A DNA stretch of 41,502 bases from Comamonadaceae bacterium. GTDB lineage: Bacteria; Pseudomonadota; Gammaproteobacteria; Burkholderiales; Burkholderiaceae_C. Numbering within the stretch: position 1 is the stretch's first letter; each line of letters opens with the position of its first letter. The DNA is taken from positions 1-41,502 of the forward strand of contig CANJOS010000007.1 of assembly GCA_947476015.1 (NCBI GenBank). The letters run 5' to 3'. The notes beneath the pieces were generated by a model that was not told the DNA's origin, searched no databases, and saw only the letters and a program-made list of their open reading frames with translations. Position numbers and translations under genes: made by a program. Below, piece by piece: positions 1 through 8,236 of the stretch.

Positions 1-441
1 ATCATGGCAGGTGATCCTTCATTGGCTCGCGCAGAAGCAAAGGGCAACATCAAAGGTGACATGTTCTCTTGCCCCGATGGTCTGTGGGTAGACGGACGAG
101 GCCTGATGTGGATTCAGTGCGACATGTCCACCTCTGCCATGGGCAAAGGCGACTTGAAGAATTTCGGCAACAACATGATGTTGGCTGCCGATGTGCAAAC
201 TGGTGAAACTCGCCGCTTCTTGGTAGGCCCTGCAGGCTCTGAAATTACGGGCGTGACTGAAACACCGGATGGCAAAACCATGTTCCTCAACATTCAGCAC
301 CCAGGCGAGCCCGCCAGCGAACAAAATAATCCAGCCAACCCACGGGCCATTTCTAACTGGCCAGAGCAAAAATCAAATGGGCGTCCCCGGAGTGCTACCG
401 TCGTGGTTCGTAAAATAGATGGCGGCATCATCGGTACCTGA
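1..441 (+). CDS. PhoX-family alkaline phosphatase (DUF839), C-terminal part
   Basis: The reading frame is already open at base 1 and runs to a TGA at 439-441, so this is the last 146 or so residues of a longer gene that starts outside the window. The segments SCPDGLWVDGRGLMWIQ, GSEITGVTETPDGKTMFLN and IQHPGE are typical of the C-terminal end of PhoX/DUF839 proteins, periplasmic Ca/Fe-dependent phosphatases that release phosphate from organic esters. Full-length members have roughly 600-700 residues. The catalytic metal site cannot be judged from this fragment. The gene converges on the iron-receptor gene, with only 19 bases between the stop codons. Family membership is fairly sure; the true substrate is not known. 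Confidence 0.8.
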   Translation: MMAGDPSLARAEAKGNIKGDMFSCPDGLWVDGRGLMWIQCDMSTSAMGKGDLKNFGNNMMLAADVQTGETRRFLVGPAGSEITGVTETPDGKTMFLNIQHPGEPASEQNNPANPRAISNWPEQKSNGRPRSATVVVRKIDGGIIGT

Positions 442-460
442 GCACCTTGATGCCAAATAA

Positions 461-1540
461 TTACCTGAATCCTACGCGGTCTAGCATTTGTTGAACTTTG
501 ATTTGGTTCATCCCAACGGCACTGACCGGTAGAACTTCACTTTTGAAATGACCACCCGACATGGCTTTCAGTGCAGGATTGTCAAAGCTCACACCTTTGG
601 CTGCGGGCCATTCATTGTTGCCGTTTGCAAAATGATTTTGCGCAGAAGCGCTGGCCAAATATTCTAAAAACTTGATGGCGTTTTCCATGTTCTTTGAATT
701 TTTTGCAACTGCACCGCCTGCAATATTCAAATGCGTGCCCCAACTTGCTTGATTCGGGAAAATCACTCCCACTTTTTCTGCCAACATTTTTTCTGCTGGA
801 TTGTTGGATCGCATGAGCCTGCCCAAATAGTAAGTATTGGTGATGGCCACTGCACACTCGCCAGAAGCAACGCCTTTAATTTGATCAGTGTCACCGCCTA
901 CAGGATTGCGGGCCATGTTGTTAACCAAACCTTTGAGCCAAATTTCTGTCTGTTGAGGGCCCAAGTGTTCAATCATTGCGCCAAACAAACTGAGGTTGTA
1001 GGGATGCGAGCCCGATCGAATACAAAGCTTGCCCTTGAATTGTGAATCGGCCAACTTCTCATAAGTGTCGATGTCACTTTTCTTGAATTTCATCTTGTCA
1101 TAGACAATCACACGAGCGCGGGTTGACAAACCAAACCAAGAAATACCGCCGCTGTCTGATCGCTTTGCTCTGAGATTTTCTGGAATCGCTTGTTCCAAGA
1201 CTTTGGATTGAATGGGTAAAAATTGCCCATCAATTTCTGCACGCCATAAACGTGCGGCATCCACCAATAAAATCACATCGGCTGGGGAAGCTGATCCTTC
1301 CGCTTTGAGTCGTGTCAGGATGCCAGCATCATCCGCGTCCACGCGCTTGATTTGGATGCCCGTCAGTTTTGTGAAATCACTGTACAAAGCTTCGTCTGTC
1401 GGGTAATGACGAGCTGAGTAGACATTGATCACAGCCCCTGACTGTTGCGCCAAGGCAGTGCCAAAAAACACAGACGCAAAACTCAAGGTGAGACATGCGC
1501 AAAAAGTACCGCATGCCATTTTGTTTACTTTATGACTCAT
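461..1540 (-). CDS. Fe(III) ABC transporter substrate-binding protein (FutA/FbpA family)
   Basis: A 359-residue periplasmic iron-binding receptor. It has an N-terminal signal peptide (hydrophobic stretch about residues 10-30, cleavage after ALA). The conserved iron-receptor start VYSARHYPTDEALY is at about 40-53, and the tyrosine pair that coordinates ferric iron in this family is present (NTYYLGRL, Y237/Y238). The family delivers Fe(III) to an inner-membrane FbpB/FbpC-type permease, and those two genes lie directly upstream. A 72-base gap separates it from the ATPase gene and holds a Fur-box-like palindrome, so it probably has its own iron-repressed promoter. The start is ATG 1540 with only a weak GAAG before it; M8 (1519) is possible. 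Confidence 0.9.
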   Translation of the reverse strand: MSHKVNKMACGTFCACLTLSFASVFFGTALAQQSGAVINVYSARHYPTDEALYSDFTKLTGIQIKRVDADDAGILTRLKAEGSASPADVILLVDAARLWRAEIDGQFLPIQSKVLEQAIPENLRAKRSDSGGISWFGLSTRARVIVYDKMKFKKSDIDTYEKLADSQFKGKLCIRSGSHPYNLSLFGAMIEHLGPQQTEIWLKGLVNNMARNPVGGDTDQIKGVASGECAVAITNTYYLGRLMRSNNPAEKMLAEKVGVIFPNQASWGTHLNIAGGAVAKNSKNMENAIKFLEYLASASAQNHFANGNNEWPAAKGVSFDNPALKAMSGGHFKSEVLPVSAVGMNQIKVQQMLDRVGFR

Positions 1541-1579
1541 TGATGGGTAATTTGATCTTCAATTGAGCAAATTCTACAT

Positions 1580-1602
1580 CAAATACGAATGATTCCTATT
1601 TG
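1580..1602. promoter_or_regulatory. Fur-box-like operator upstream of the iron receptor gene
   Basis: A 23-base palindrome centred on G1591: CAAATA (1580-1585), core GAATgATTC (1587-1595), TATTTG (1597-1602). Only the C1586/C1596 pair breaks the symmetry. It matches about 10 of 19 positions of the classical Fur consensus and has the same centre and arm spacing. It sits 40-62 bases upstream of the receptor start codon, where a repressor would cover a promoter. Binding by Fur is inferred. Confidence 0.7.
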
Positions 1603-1612
1603 TAACTGGAAA

Positions 1613-2692
1613 TCATGAAGTTGAATTGACCTCTCCAGCGAAGGTCACCACATGGTCCACTTCTGCGCGGATGCCAATGAGTTCACCCAATTTGTGATCA
1701 TGATGACTGGGAACATGCGCCAACACTATCTCCCCAGACTGGAGCTTAAGTGTGTACAAAAACTCAGACCCCCTGAAGGCTTTCCGCACAATTTCAGCTT
1801 TCACTGGGGCTTCATCGTCATGAACAATGTCATCGGCACGAAGGAGAACATGACACTCCTCCTCAAGTTGATCTTCAGGGATGAGCAGGATGCTTTCATC
1901 AGATAAAACACCCAGGACCGTTTGCACCTCAATCCGACGGTTCACCATGCTGCGCAAACCAGGAATGAACACACCATGCCCAATGAATTCAGCAACAAAA
2001 CGCGATGTGGGTCGATGGTACAAGTGATAAGCATCATCCCACTGTGCCAACTGCCCCTCATGCATCACGCCAATCACATCACCGATGGCAAAGGCCTCCA
2101 TTTGATCGTGTGTGACAAAAAGCGCTGTGGCATGAGCGGCTTTGAGAATGGCCCTGATTTCAATGGCCAATCTTTCCCGCAGATCGATGTCTAAGTTTGA
2201 AAATGGCTCATCTAACAAAAGGAGATCGGGTTTAGGCGCTAAGGCTCGAGCCAGAGCGACGCGCTGCTGTTGTCCGCCGGAAAGTTCATGAGGGTATCGA
2301 TTTTGGATACCTTCAAGTCCAACCAATTCCAAGACTTCCCGAATACGCGAATTTTGTATCTCTAAGTTTTGTCCGTACAAGCCAAATGCGATATTGCGTT
2401 CCACTGTCAAATGTGGGAACAAAGCGTAATCTTGAAAGACCATGCCCATTCGACGTTTCTCAGGCACCTCTGTCCAACCCAATCGACTCACCACACGATT
2501 TGACAATTGAATATGTCCTGAAGCCACGGGCTCCAACCCTGCTATAGATCGTAAAAGCGTGGTTTTTCCGCAGCCAGAGGGCCCAATGAGAACGCCAATT
2601 TGACCTGCCTCTAAGTGAAGAGACACGCCATGAACCGCAGGCTTGGGATTGCCCGCGTAGCGCACATCAATGTTGGCAAGTGTCAGGAACAT
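1613..2692 (-). CDS. Fe(III) ABC transporter ATP-binding protein (FbpC/PotA-like)
   Basis: A 359-residue ABC ATPase. Walker A is GPSGCGKTT (37-45), the Q-loop is VFQDYALFPHLTV, the signature LSGGQQQRVALARAL starts at 137, Walker B is LLLLDEPFSNLD (about 157-168) and the switch histidine is in FVTHDQMEA. A C-terminal TOBE-type domain of about 120 residues follows, as in FbpC and PotA. It should energise uptake of ferric iron with the divergent permease (2824-4440) and the receptor gene just downstream. The start is ATG 2692. No strong ribosome-binding site is seen, because the region just upstream carries one arm of an inverted repeat. Confidence 0.9.
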   Translation of the reverse strand: MFLTLANIDVRYAGNPKPAVHGVSLHLEAGQIGVLIGPSGCGKTTLLRSIAGLEPVASGHIQLSNRVVSRLGWTEVPEKRRMGMVFQDYALFPHLTVERNIAFGLYGQNLEIQNSRIREVLELVGLEGIQNRYPHELSGGQQQRVALARALAPKPDLLLLDEPFSNLDIDLRERLAIEIRAILKAAHATALFVTHDQMEAFAIGDVIGVMHEGQLAQWDDAYHLYHRPTSRFVAEFIGHGVFIPGLRSMVNRRIEVQTVLGVLSDESILLIPEDQLEEECHVLLRADDIVHDDEAPVKAEIVRKAFRGSEFLYTLKLQSGEIVLAHVPSHHDHKLGELIGIRAEVDHVVTFAGEVNSTS

Positions 2693-2699
2693 AGCTTGA

Positions 2700-2756
2700 A
2701 TTGTAAGGACAGCTTAAACCCCCCTCGAATCTAGGCTTGTTATCCCTCCTTACAAT
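2700..2756. repeat. 10-bp perfect inverted repeat between divergent iron-transport genes
   Basis: ATTGTAAGGA (2700-2709) is repeated as its exact reverse complement TCCTTACAAT (2747-2756), with 37 bases between. The arms lie in the control region shared by the ATPase gene (start 2692) and the permease gene (start 2824). It could be a pair of regulator half-sites about 47 bp apart, between four and five helical turns. It does not resemble a Fur box. Confidence 0.5.
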
Positions 2757-2823
2757 GCTTCTTTGGCAGTGCTTTTTGATTCAGGCATTTGCAACCCTCA
2801 GCCCACCTCATAAGACACCCTTC

Positions 2824-4440
2824 ATGCACGCTTCCCGAATTCGTTCGGTTTTGTTTAGCCTTATTGCAATTCTGATATGTTTGCCCATCGTGGCACTGGT
2901 CAGCGCGTGGCTAGAGTGGAACGAAACGTCTGCGCAAGTTTTGTACGAACTTTCTCAAACCGTCTTGACAGATTATGTCGCTGCGAGTTTGTTGCTTTGC
3001 GTGGGGGTTGGCTTGGGGGTCACACTGCTTGGCACCGGCACTGCAGCCGCTGTGACTTTGTTTAAATTTCCAGGGCAAGAATTTTTTGAGTGGGCACTGC
3101 TTTTGCCCATGGCCATCCCAGCCTATGTGGTGGCTTATGCCTACACAGACTTCCTTCAATTCAGTGGCCCACTCCAAACTTTCTTGCGCAATCAAACTGG
3201 CTTGGAAGGTCGCGTATTGCCTGAAATCAGAAGTTTGGGTGGCGCCATCCTTGTTTTTTCATTGTCTCTTTATCCCTATGTCTACCTGCTGACCAGAACA
3301 GCTTTGAGTGAACGAGGCGCCCATTTAATGGAAGCCGCACGCCTGCTGGGCGCACCGATGCGCCGAAGAATATTGGAGGTTGCTGTTCCCTTGGCTCGTC
3401 CTGCAGTCGCTGCAGGCGTTGCTCTGGCCTTAATGGAAACGCTGGCTGACTTTGGGGTTTCAAGTTATTTTGGTATTCAATCATTCACTGCAGGTGTTTA
3501 CAAATCTTGGTTGATCATGGACAACAGAATTGCAGCCGCACAGTTGGCTACATTCTTGTTGGCTGTTGTACTCTTGTTGCTGCAAATTGAAAAGTCTGCA
3601 CAAGCTCGAATGCGATTCAGCTCTTCGCTTACCGGGATCGGCTCTTCAACAGATGCTCAACCCGTCAAGCTCATGGGCATTCGAGGGTATGCAGTCAGCT
3701 TTGCGTGTGCTGTACCGCTCCTTTTTGGATTTGTAGCGCCAGTGCTACTCATGCTGAACCCGCTGCTCTCATCAGATGTCAATATCGCATGGAGTCGATT
3801 TCTCAATTGGACATTGAACAGCTTACAGCTAGGTGCTATCACATCTGTCTTAGCCGTCGGTGTGGCTTTATTGCTGACCTTTAATTTGCGCAGCCATCCA
3901 AATACTTTGACACGATGGGTCACTGTTTTAATTGGATTGGGATACGCAATCCCTGGTGCAGTGGTCGTGGTTGGACTCTTATTGCCCGTTCATTGGGTGC
4001 AGACGAAATGGCCGGACACGCAATTAGGTTTCTGGCTTACCGCCACAGGAATCGGTTTGATTTGGGCTTATTTGGTCCGATTTTGCGCCGTTGCACTCCA
4101 GTCAATTCAGAGCGGCTATGCCCGAATTCCGAAGAGTCTTGATGAGTCCGCTCGAATACTGGGAATCTCTGGGATTCAATTGCTGTCCCAAGTTCATACG
4201 CCACTCCTCAAACGGTCAATTTTTGCAGCCTTGCTTTTGGTCTTCGTAGATGTCATGAAGGAGCTTCCGGTCACGCTGGTGCTTCGCCCTCTCAATTCCG
4301 ACACCCTGGCAGTGATGGCCTACCACCTGGCGCGGGACGAGCGCTTGGGAGAGGCGGCGTTGCCCAGTCTTGCGTTGGTATTGGCAGGCTTGTTGCCCGT
4401 CATGTTGTTGAGTCGCGCAATGAAATCCAATACCACCTGA
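2824..4440 (+). CDS. Fe(III) ABC transporter permease, fused two-domain type (FbpB-like)
   Basis: About 538 residues with roughly twelve hydrophobic segments and two tandem binding-protein-dependent permease domains. Each domain carries an EAA-type loop (EAARLLGAPMRRRILEVAVP and ESARILGISGIQLLSQVHTP) that docks on the ATPase. This two-in-one layout is typical of FbpB/HitB/FutB. ATG 2824 gives the expected MHASRIRSVLF start before the first membrane helix. The frame is also open upstream to TTG 2737 and ATG 2755, but neither has a ribosome-binding site and the extra residues look non-homologous. It is transcribed away from the ATPase gene, an unusual split of a system more often found as a single A-B-C operon. 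Confidence 0.88.
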   Translation: MHASRIRSVLFSLIAILICLPIVALVSAWLEWNETSAQVLYELSQTVLTDYVAASLLLCVGVGLGVTLLGTGTAAAVTLFKFPGQEFFEWALLLPMAIPAYVVAYAYTDFLQFSGPLQTFLRNQTGLEGRVLPEIRSLGGAILVFSLSLYPYVYLLTRTALSERGAHLMEAARLLGAPMRRRILEVAVPLARPAVAAGVALALMETLADFGVSSYFGIQSFTAGVYKSWLIMDNRIAAAQLATFLLAVVLLLLQIEKSAQARMRFSSSLTGIGSSTDAQPVKLMGIRGYAVSFACAVPLLFGFVAPVLLMLNPLLSSDVNIAWSRFLNWTLNSLQLGAITSVLAVGVALLLTFNLRSHPNTLTRWVTVLIGLGYAIPGAVVVVGLLLPVHWVQTKWPDTQLGFWLTATGIGLIWAYLVRFCAVALQSIQSGYARIPKSLDESARILGISGIQLLSQVHTPLLKRSIFAALLLVFVDVMKELPVTLVLRPLNSDTLAVMAYHLARDERLGEAALPSLALVLAGLLPVMLLSRAMKSNTT

Positions 4441-4516
4441 GTTCATTTGACTGTGTTTGGAAAATAAGCTTCATTCGCCGCAAAAAATGGGCTTCAACAA
4501 GCGGACACTGGATGCA

Positions 4517-5158
4517 TCAGATCTGATCGATGGAAGAAGTATTTTTCGGATCTTTACTCTCATCGTCTGAAATGGCAAATCTATCATTTGTTCTGGTATA
4601 AAAACTTGCACCGAATCTTGCAACAGGTCGATAGTCTTTCAGATTAACTCGCCATGCTTGCGTATCAATGAGCCCCTCTCTTGCTGCCAACCACTTGATG
4701 CGTCCAATGAAAACATACCGACTGGGGGTCTCAAGTTTCTCGTGAAGCACGCACTCAAATGCGATAGGTGCTTCTAAAATTCTGGGGGGCTTGACGGTCA
4801 ATGACGGCGTTGAGGTAAGCCCTACTGCAGACAATTCACTCACTTCAGATGGAAATGCTTTACCGCAAGCGTGCATTTTTACCGCCATAGCCTCATCAGA
4901 CATGTGCACTACAAATTCGCCATTGTGCAAAATATTGGCTGCTGTGTCTTTCAGTTGTCCGTCAAGAAGTCTGTTGATGCTGATCATCAAGATGGGCGGG
5001 TCTTCCCCGATCATATTGAACATAGAGAAAGGCGCAGCATTCACCACGCCGTTTTCCCCCAGACTTGTCACCAATGCGATCGGCCTTGGGACGATAAGAC
5101 TGGCCATCAATTTATAGCGTTCATAGCTGCTTATTTGGTCGAAGTCGACTTCAGTCAT
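4517..5158 (-). CDS. Flavin reductase family protein (FMN-binding split barrel)
   Basis: A 213-residue protein of the flavin reductase/DIM6-NTAB family. The N-terminal half shows the flavin-binding barrel signature: PRPIALVTS, VNAAPFSMFNMIGEDPP, then NGEFVVHM. A second family block follows at FECVLHEKLETPSRYVFIGRI. Members bind FMN and either supply reduced flavin to a partner oxygenase or act on their own substrate; the substrate here is unknown. A possible but unproven partner is the LLM-class flavin enzyme at 7189-8235. A hairpin terminator separates it from the Bug receptor upstream, so it may be transcribed independently. The last 25 residues are polar and unlike the core. Confidence 0.82.
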   Translation of the reverse strand: MTEVDFDQISSYERYKLMASLIVPRPIALVTSLGENGVVNAAPFSMFNMIGEDPPILMISINRLLDGQLKDTAANILHNGEFVVHMSDEAMAVKMHACGKAFPSEVSELSAVGLTSTPSLTVKPPRILEAPIAFECVLHEKLETPSRYVFIGRIKWLAAREGLIDTQAWRVNLKDYRPVARFGASFYTRTNDRFAISDDESKDPKNTSSIDQI

Positions 5159-5196
5159 ATGTCAGGGAGCGAGTTTGAATCACGCATCTTAACTAC

Positions 5197-5238
5197 AAAA
5201 GCAGCAGCCCCAATCACATCTGATTGAGAAACTGCTGC
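5197..5238 (-). terminator. Rho-independent terminator after the Bug receptor gene
   Basis: Outer stem GCAGCAG (5201-5207)/CTGCTGC (5232-5238) and inner stem CAATCA (5211-5216)/TGATTG (5221-5226) around a four-base loop. Read on the minus strand, the hairpin is followed at once by TTTTGTAGTT. It lies 33 bases beyond the stop of the receptor gene at 5271. Confidence 0.6.
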
Positions 5239-5270
5239 ACTGGGATCTATTCCAGTTTGCTTAGAAGCGT

Positions 5271-6251
5271 TTAAACAATGACTTCTACTTTCGCGCGTTT
5301 TGCAACTGCGGTCCAAGTGCTGATTTGCGACTGAATCAGTTTGGTGAAATCATCACCCACAACGGGTGTTTTTCGAGGTAAAGTTTGCACCTCCTCCAAA
5401 CGAGCCATCACATCCGACTTGGCAAGTAGTTCAGGAATGAGCGCAGTAATTTTTTGAGCAATAGGCGCTGGTAAATTCTTAGGCGCAGAAAGACCCAACC
5501 ACTGCGAACCGGTGAGTGAGTTGTACCCCAGTTCAGCAAATGTTGGGATATTGGGCAATGCAGGTAAGCGATTGGGCGTTGAAATGGCAAGTGCGCGCAA
5601 GGAACCCGCTTTGAGTTGATTCACGTTGGTTGTGACAGGATCAAAAACACTGTCAATTTGGCCGCCCAACAAATCTTGCATGGCAGGTGCACTGCCTTGA
5701 TAAGGCACATGGTCATGCTCGTTTGCTTGACCTTCAATTTTTAACAATTCGCCGTAAAGGTGATTGGCGGAACCAATACCCGAAGTGCCGTACCTGACTG
5801 GCCTCGTCTTGGCAGCGTTGATGTATTGCGCCAGTGTTTGATACTGCGATTGAGCACGGACAAGCAACAACATGGGCGCTTCAACCAACATACCCATGTG
5901 TGTGAAATCACTCACAGGGTCAAATGGCATTGTTTTCCGAGTTGCCGTTGCATAAATGTGAACAGAAGCGTGGCTGACTAAAAGCGTATACCCATCGGCT
6001 GGCTGACGCGACGCAAATTCAGTACCGATCAAACCACCCGCGCCCGCCCTGTTTTCCACCACAACTGTTTGGGAAAGAGCTTGTGACAAGTGAGGCGCTA
6101 AAAGCCTTGCCACCGTATCTACCAGTCCGCCTGGAGGATATTGACAGATCAGACGAATAGGCCCCTTTGTGGGCCAAGCAGCGGTCTGGGCATGAACCCA
6201 TGGCGCGGCAACGGTCGACGCAGCAACTGCTAGTAAATCACGACGCTTCAT
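5271..6251 (-). CDS. Bug-family (TctC-like) tripartite tricarboxylate transporter receptor
   Basis: A 326-residue secreted solute receptor with a signal peptide ending in PWVHAQ (about residue 21). The Bug family signature is present: IRLICQYPPGGLVDTVARLLAP, then VVENRAGAGGLIGTEF, the VPYQGSAPAMQDLLGGQID block and FAELGY. Bug proteins bind carboxylates and other small acids in the periplasm for a TctA/TctB permease, but no TctA/B gene lies in this window. It is an orphan receptor, as is usual in Burkholderiales. ATG 6251 has a good ribosome-binding site (AAGGAA). It is divergent from the racemase gene across a repeat-rich intergenic region. The ligand cannot be predicted. Confidence 0.92.
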   Translation of the reverse strand: MKRRDLLAVAASTVAAPWVHAQTAAWPTKGPIRLICQYPPGGLVDTVARLLAPHLSQALSQTVVVENRAGAGGLIGTEFASRQPADGYTLLVSHASVHIYATATRKTMPFDPVSDFTHMGMLVEAPMLLLVRAQSQYQTLAQYINAAKTRPVRYGTSGIGSANHLYGELLKIEGQANEHDHVPYQGSAPAMQDLLGGQIDSVFDPVTTNVNQLKAGSLRALAISTPNRLPALPNIPTFAELGYNSLTGSQWLGLSAPKNLPAPIAQKITALIPELLAKSDVMARLEEVQTLPRKTPVVGDDFTKLIQSQISTWTAVAKRAKVEVIV

Positions 6252-6351
6252 ACAGATTCCTTGTATTCAATGAATGAAAAAGTTAAGATTTAAAAAAGTT
6301 CGTTAAAACCGCAAAACTTTGAGCACAAAACATGCCCGAGAATGTCAATTT

Positions 6352-6418
6352 CCAACGCCCCAAAATAGACAATTGATCAACTCAATTGCACCAATTTAGA
6401 CAACCAACGCACCAAAAT
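6352..6418. repeat. Direct and inverted repeats in the receptor/racemase intergenic region
   Basis: CCAACGCCCCAAAAT (6352-6366) recurs as CCAACGCACCAAAAT (6404-6418), 14 of 15 identical and offset by 52 bases. Between them is an exact inverted repeat CAATTGA (6370-6376)/TCAATTG (6382-6388) with a five-base spacer. CCAAAATAGACAA (6360) is also echoed by CCAATTTAGACAA (6391). This dense arrangement ends just before the ATG at 6422 and suggests regulator binding sites. Confidence 0.5.
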
Positions 6419-6421
6419 TTG

Positions 6422-7192
6422 ATGCACAAACCAAGTCCAATTCGTTTTCTCGTCATCAATCCAAATACAAATCATCTGACAACAAGGCGACTGCAAGAAG
6501 TCTTAACGAGTGGCGTAGCAGAAAATGTTCAGTTAGATTTCATCACCGCTAGTTTTGGAGCCGCTTATATAGCGTGCGAAGCCAGCCATGCCGTTGCATC
6601 CCATGCTTGTATAGCGGCTTGGGCAGAACACCTTCAAATGTCCCAAACAACGCCTAACGGTGTACTTATCGGCTGTTTCGGCGATCCAGGGCTTTTTGCA
6701 CTTCGAGAAATTGCAGCCAGTCGTGTCACGGGACTGGCAGAAGCTTCATTTATTCAAGCATCAAAGCTGGGGCCATTCTCCATAGTGACAGGCGGTGAGC
6801 GTTGGAAGCCTATGCTTGAGCGGTTGGCAATGAGTCTGGGTTTCAGCGATAAGTTAAGACACATAGAAACCGTCAAGGCAACCGGTGCTGAATTGCAAGC
6901 CAATCCTCTAATGGCCATTGAGTATTTGAAAAAAGCATGTGAGCAGGCCGCTAAGGCTGATGTGAGATCAATCATTCTGGGCGGTGCGGGCCTGGCTGGA
7001 TACGCCAAACAACTTCAAACTTTGATTTCAATGCCCTTGATTGACAGCGCAACCGCCGGCCTTGAAGTATTGATGAACAAACAGGTCCCTATGCCTTCAC
7101 AAATTGAAAACGGTACCTATGCTCAATGGACTGGGATGTCGAACTCTGTTGAACGTCTAAGCCTGTCATCAAGCCCAGACTCAGCACGTTAA
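6422..7192 (+). CDS. Asp/Glu/hydantoin racemase family protein, second catalytic Cys replaced
   Basis: About 256 residues. The start NPNTN (residues 13-17) and the block GCFGDPGLFALRE (Cys85) are hallmarks of the hydantoin racemase/Asp-Glu racemase family, whose two cysteines act as paired acid and base. The second cysteine, usually in LGCAGM, is replaced here: the sequence reads LGGAG with Gly188 in the Cys position. That makes two-base racemisation unlikely and leaves decarboxylase-, isomerase- or maleate-isomerase-like chemistry as options. ATG 6422 is chosen over TTG 6386 because homology begins right after it. There is no operon partner: the next gene is convergent and the two overlap by four bases. 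Confidence 0.78.
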   Translation: MHKPSPIRFLVINPNTNHLTTRRLQEVLTSGVAENVQLDFITASFGAAYIACEASHAVASHACIAAWAEHLQMSQTTPNGVLIGCFGDPGLFALREIAASRVTGLAEASFIQASKLGPFSIVTGGERWKPMLERLAMSLGFSDKLRHIETVKATGAELQANPLMAIEYLKKACEQAAKADVRSIILGGAGLAGYAKQLQTLISMPLIDSATAGLEVLMNKQVPMPSQIENGTYAQWTGMSNSVERLSLSSSPDSAR

Positions 7193-8235
7193 ATCCACTC
7201 AGAGGAGGTGGCAGTGACAGAAGGGATCACATGCTGCGCAAACAAGTCCACCGATTTCATAGCATCATCATGCGCCATGTCGCCAAACATGAACTGGGAA
7301 GCTATGTAGTTGAGATGGCCAAGGCGAGCCTGACGTGTCAGTTCCTTGGCCACGGTCTCAGGCGACCCAGCCACGCCTTGGCCTGATTCGACCATCCCTG
7401 CAAAGTCTGTCGCCAATTTGAGACGTGCCGGTTCCGTACCATGCTTGCGCCAGAGTTTATAAAAACTTTCGTAAAATCGAGGCCAGGCGCTTTGAGCAAT
7501 CTGCATCGCTTGCTCATCTGTTTCCGCCACGACGACGAATCGGGAGACACCGATGCAGGCATCAGTTCGAGCGGCTTCTCCGGCTTTAGCGGCCTCGGCT
7601 CGGTAACTCTCGCTGATCAGGTGGACCTTATCGATGGGGCCTCCGCAGATGATGTGGACGCCGTTTCGTGCAGGCCAGATCGCTGACTCAGCGTTAGCCG
7701 CTGCATACCACATCGGGGGATGGGGGAGCTGAAAAGGCTTCATGGTGAGAGGAACATCCTTGAAGGTCCAAAATTTTCCTACGTGATCGAGAGTCTCAGA
7801 CGTGAAGCACTTTTGCACAATCGCGTATGACTCAGCGTAGGCTTGGACTGAGCTTTCCGGGGGGATGCCGTGCGCATCAAGCTCGTAGGGACTCGCCCCC
7901 CGCCCAATACCGAACTCCAACCTGCCATTTGAAAGGTGATCAAGCATACAAATCTCTTCGGCCAAGCGAAGCGGATGATGAATCGGCAAAAGGTAGACCA
8001 AAGGACAGAGGCGAATATTGCGAGTGCGCTGGGCCATTGCAGCGAGGAAAACCGATTGCGATGGCGCCATGTTGAGCGGCGTGGCATGGTGTTCACTTTG
8101 GTGGTAGCAATGAAAGCCATGGCGATCGTAGAGTTCGCCCAGTTGCATGCGCTGCTCGTACTGAATATTGAGCGGCCGCCCCGTGTCGTCCACTTGGTCA
8201 AAAATACCGTATCTCATTGTCGTAGGTGCGTTCAT
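7189..8235 (-). CDS. LLM-class flavin-dependent oxidoreductase (luciferase-like monooxygenase)
   Basis: A 348-residue protein of the bacterial luciferase superfamily. Typical blocks are GFHCYHQSEHH, LDHLSNGRLEFGIGRG (flavin-site region), PHPPMWYAAAN and a C-terminal GSPETVAKELTR. Such enzymes use reduced FMN and oxygen to hydroxylate or cleave a substrate and need an external flavin reductase. It is the last gene of the Rieske/Liv operon: its ATG (8235) is one base from the stop of the LivF-like gene (TAA then TATG). It probably acts on the compound imported by that transporter. The reaction is not predictable from the sequence. Whether the flavin reductase at 4517 serves it is speculation. 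Confidence 0.88.
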   Translation of the reverse strand: MNAPTTMRYGIFDQVDDTGRPLNIQYEQRMQLGELYDRHGFHCYHQSEHHATPLNMAPSQSVFLAAMAQRTRNIRLCPLVYLLPIHHPLRLAEEICMLDHLSNGRLEFGIGRGASPYELDAHGIPPESSVQAYAESYAIVQKCFTSETLDHVGKFWTFKDVPLTMKPFQLPHPPMWYAAANAESAIWPARNGVHIICGGPIDKVHLISESYRAEAAKAGEAARTDACIGVSRFVVVAETDEQAMQIAQSAWPRFYESFYKLWRKHGTEPARLKLATDFAGMVESGQGVAGSPETVAKELTRQARLGHLNYIASQFMFGDMAHDDAMKSVDLFAQHVIPSVTATSSEWI

Positions 8236-8236
8236 A

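Noticed and set aside
4516-4527. Perfect 12-bp palindrome ATCAGATCTGAT at the end of the flavin reductase gene
   Set aside because: It lies over the stop of a coding region, is not repeated elsewhere and is not followed by a T-run, so it is probably chance.
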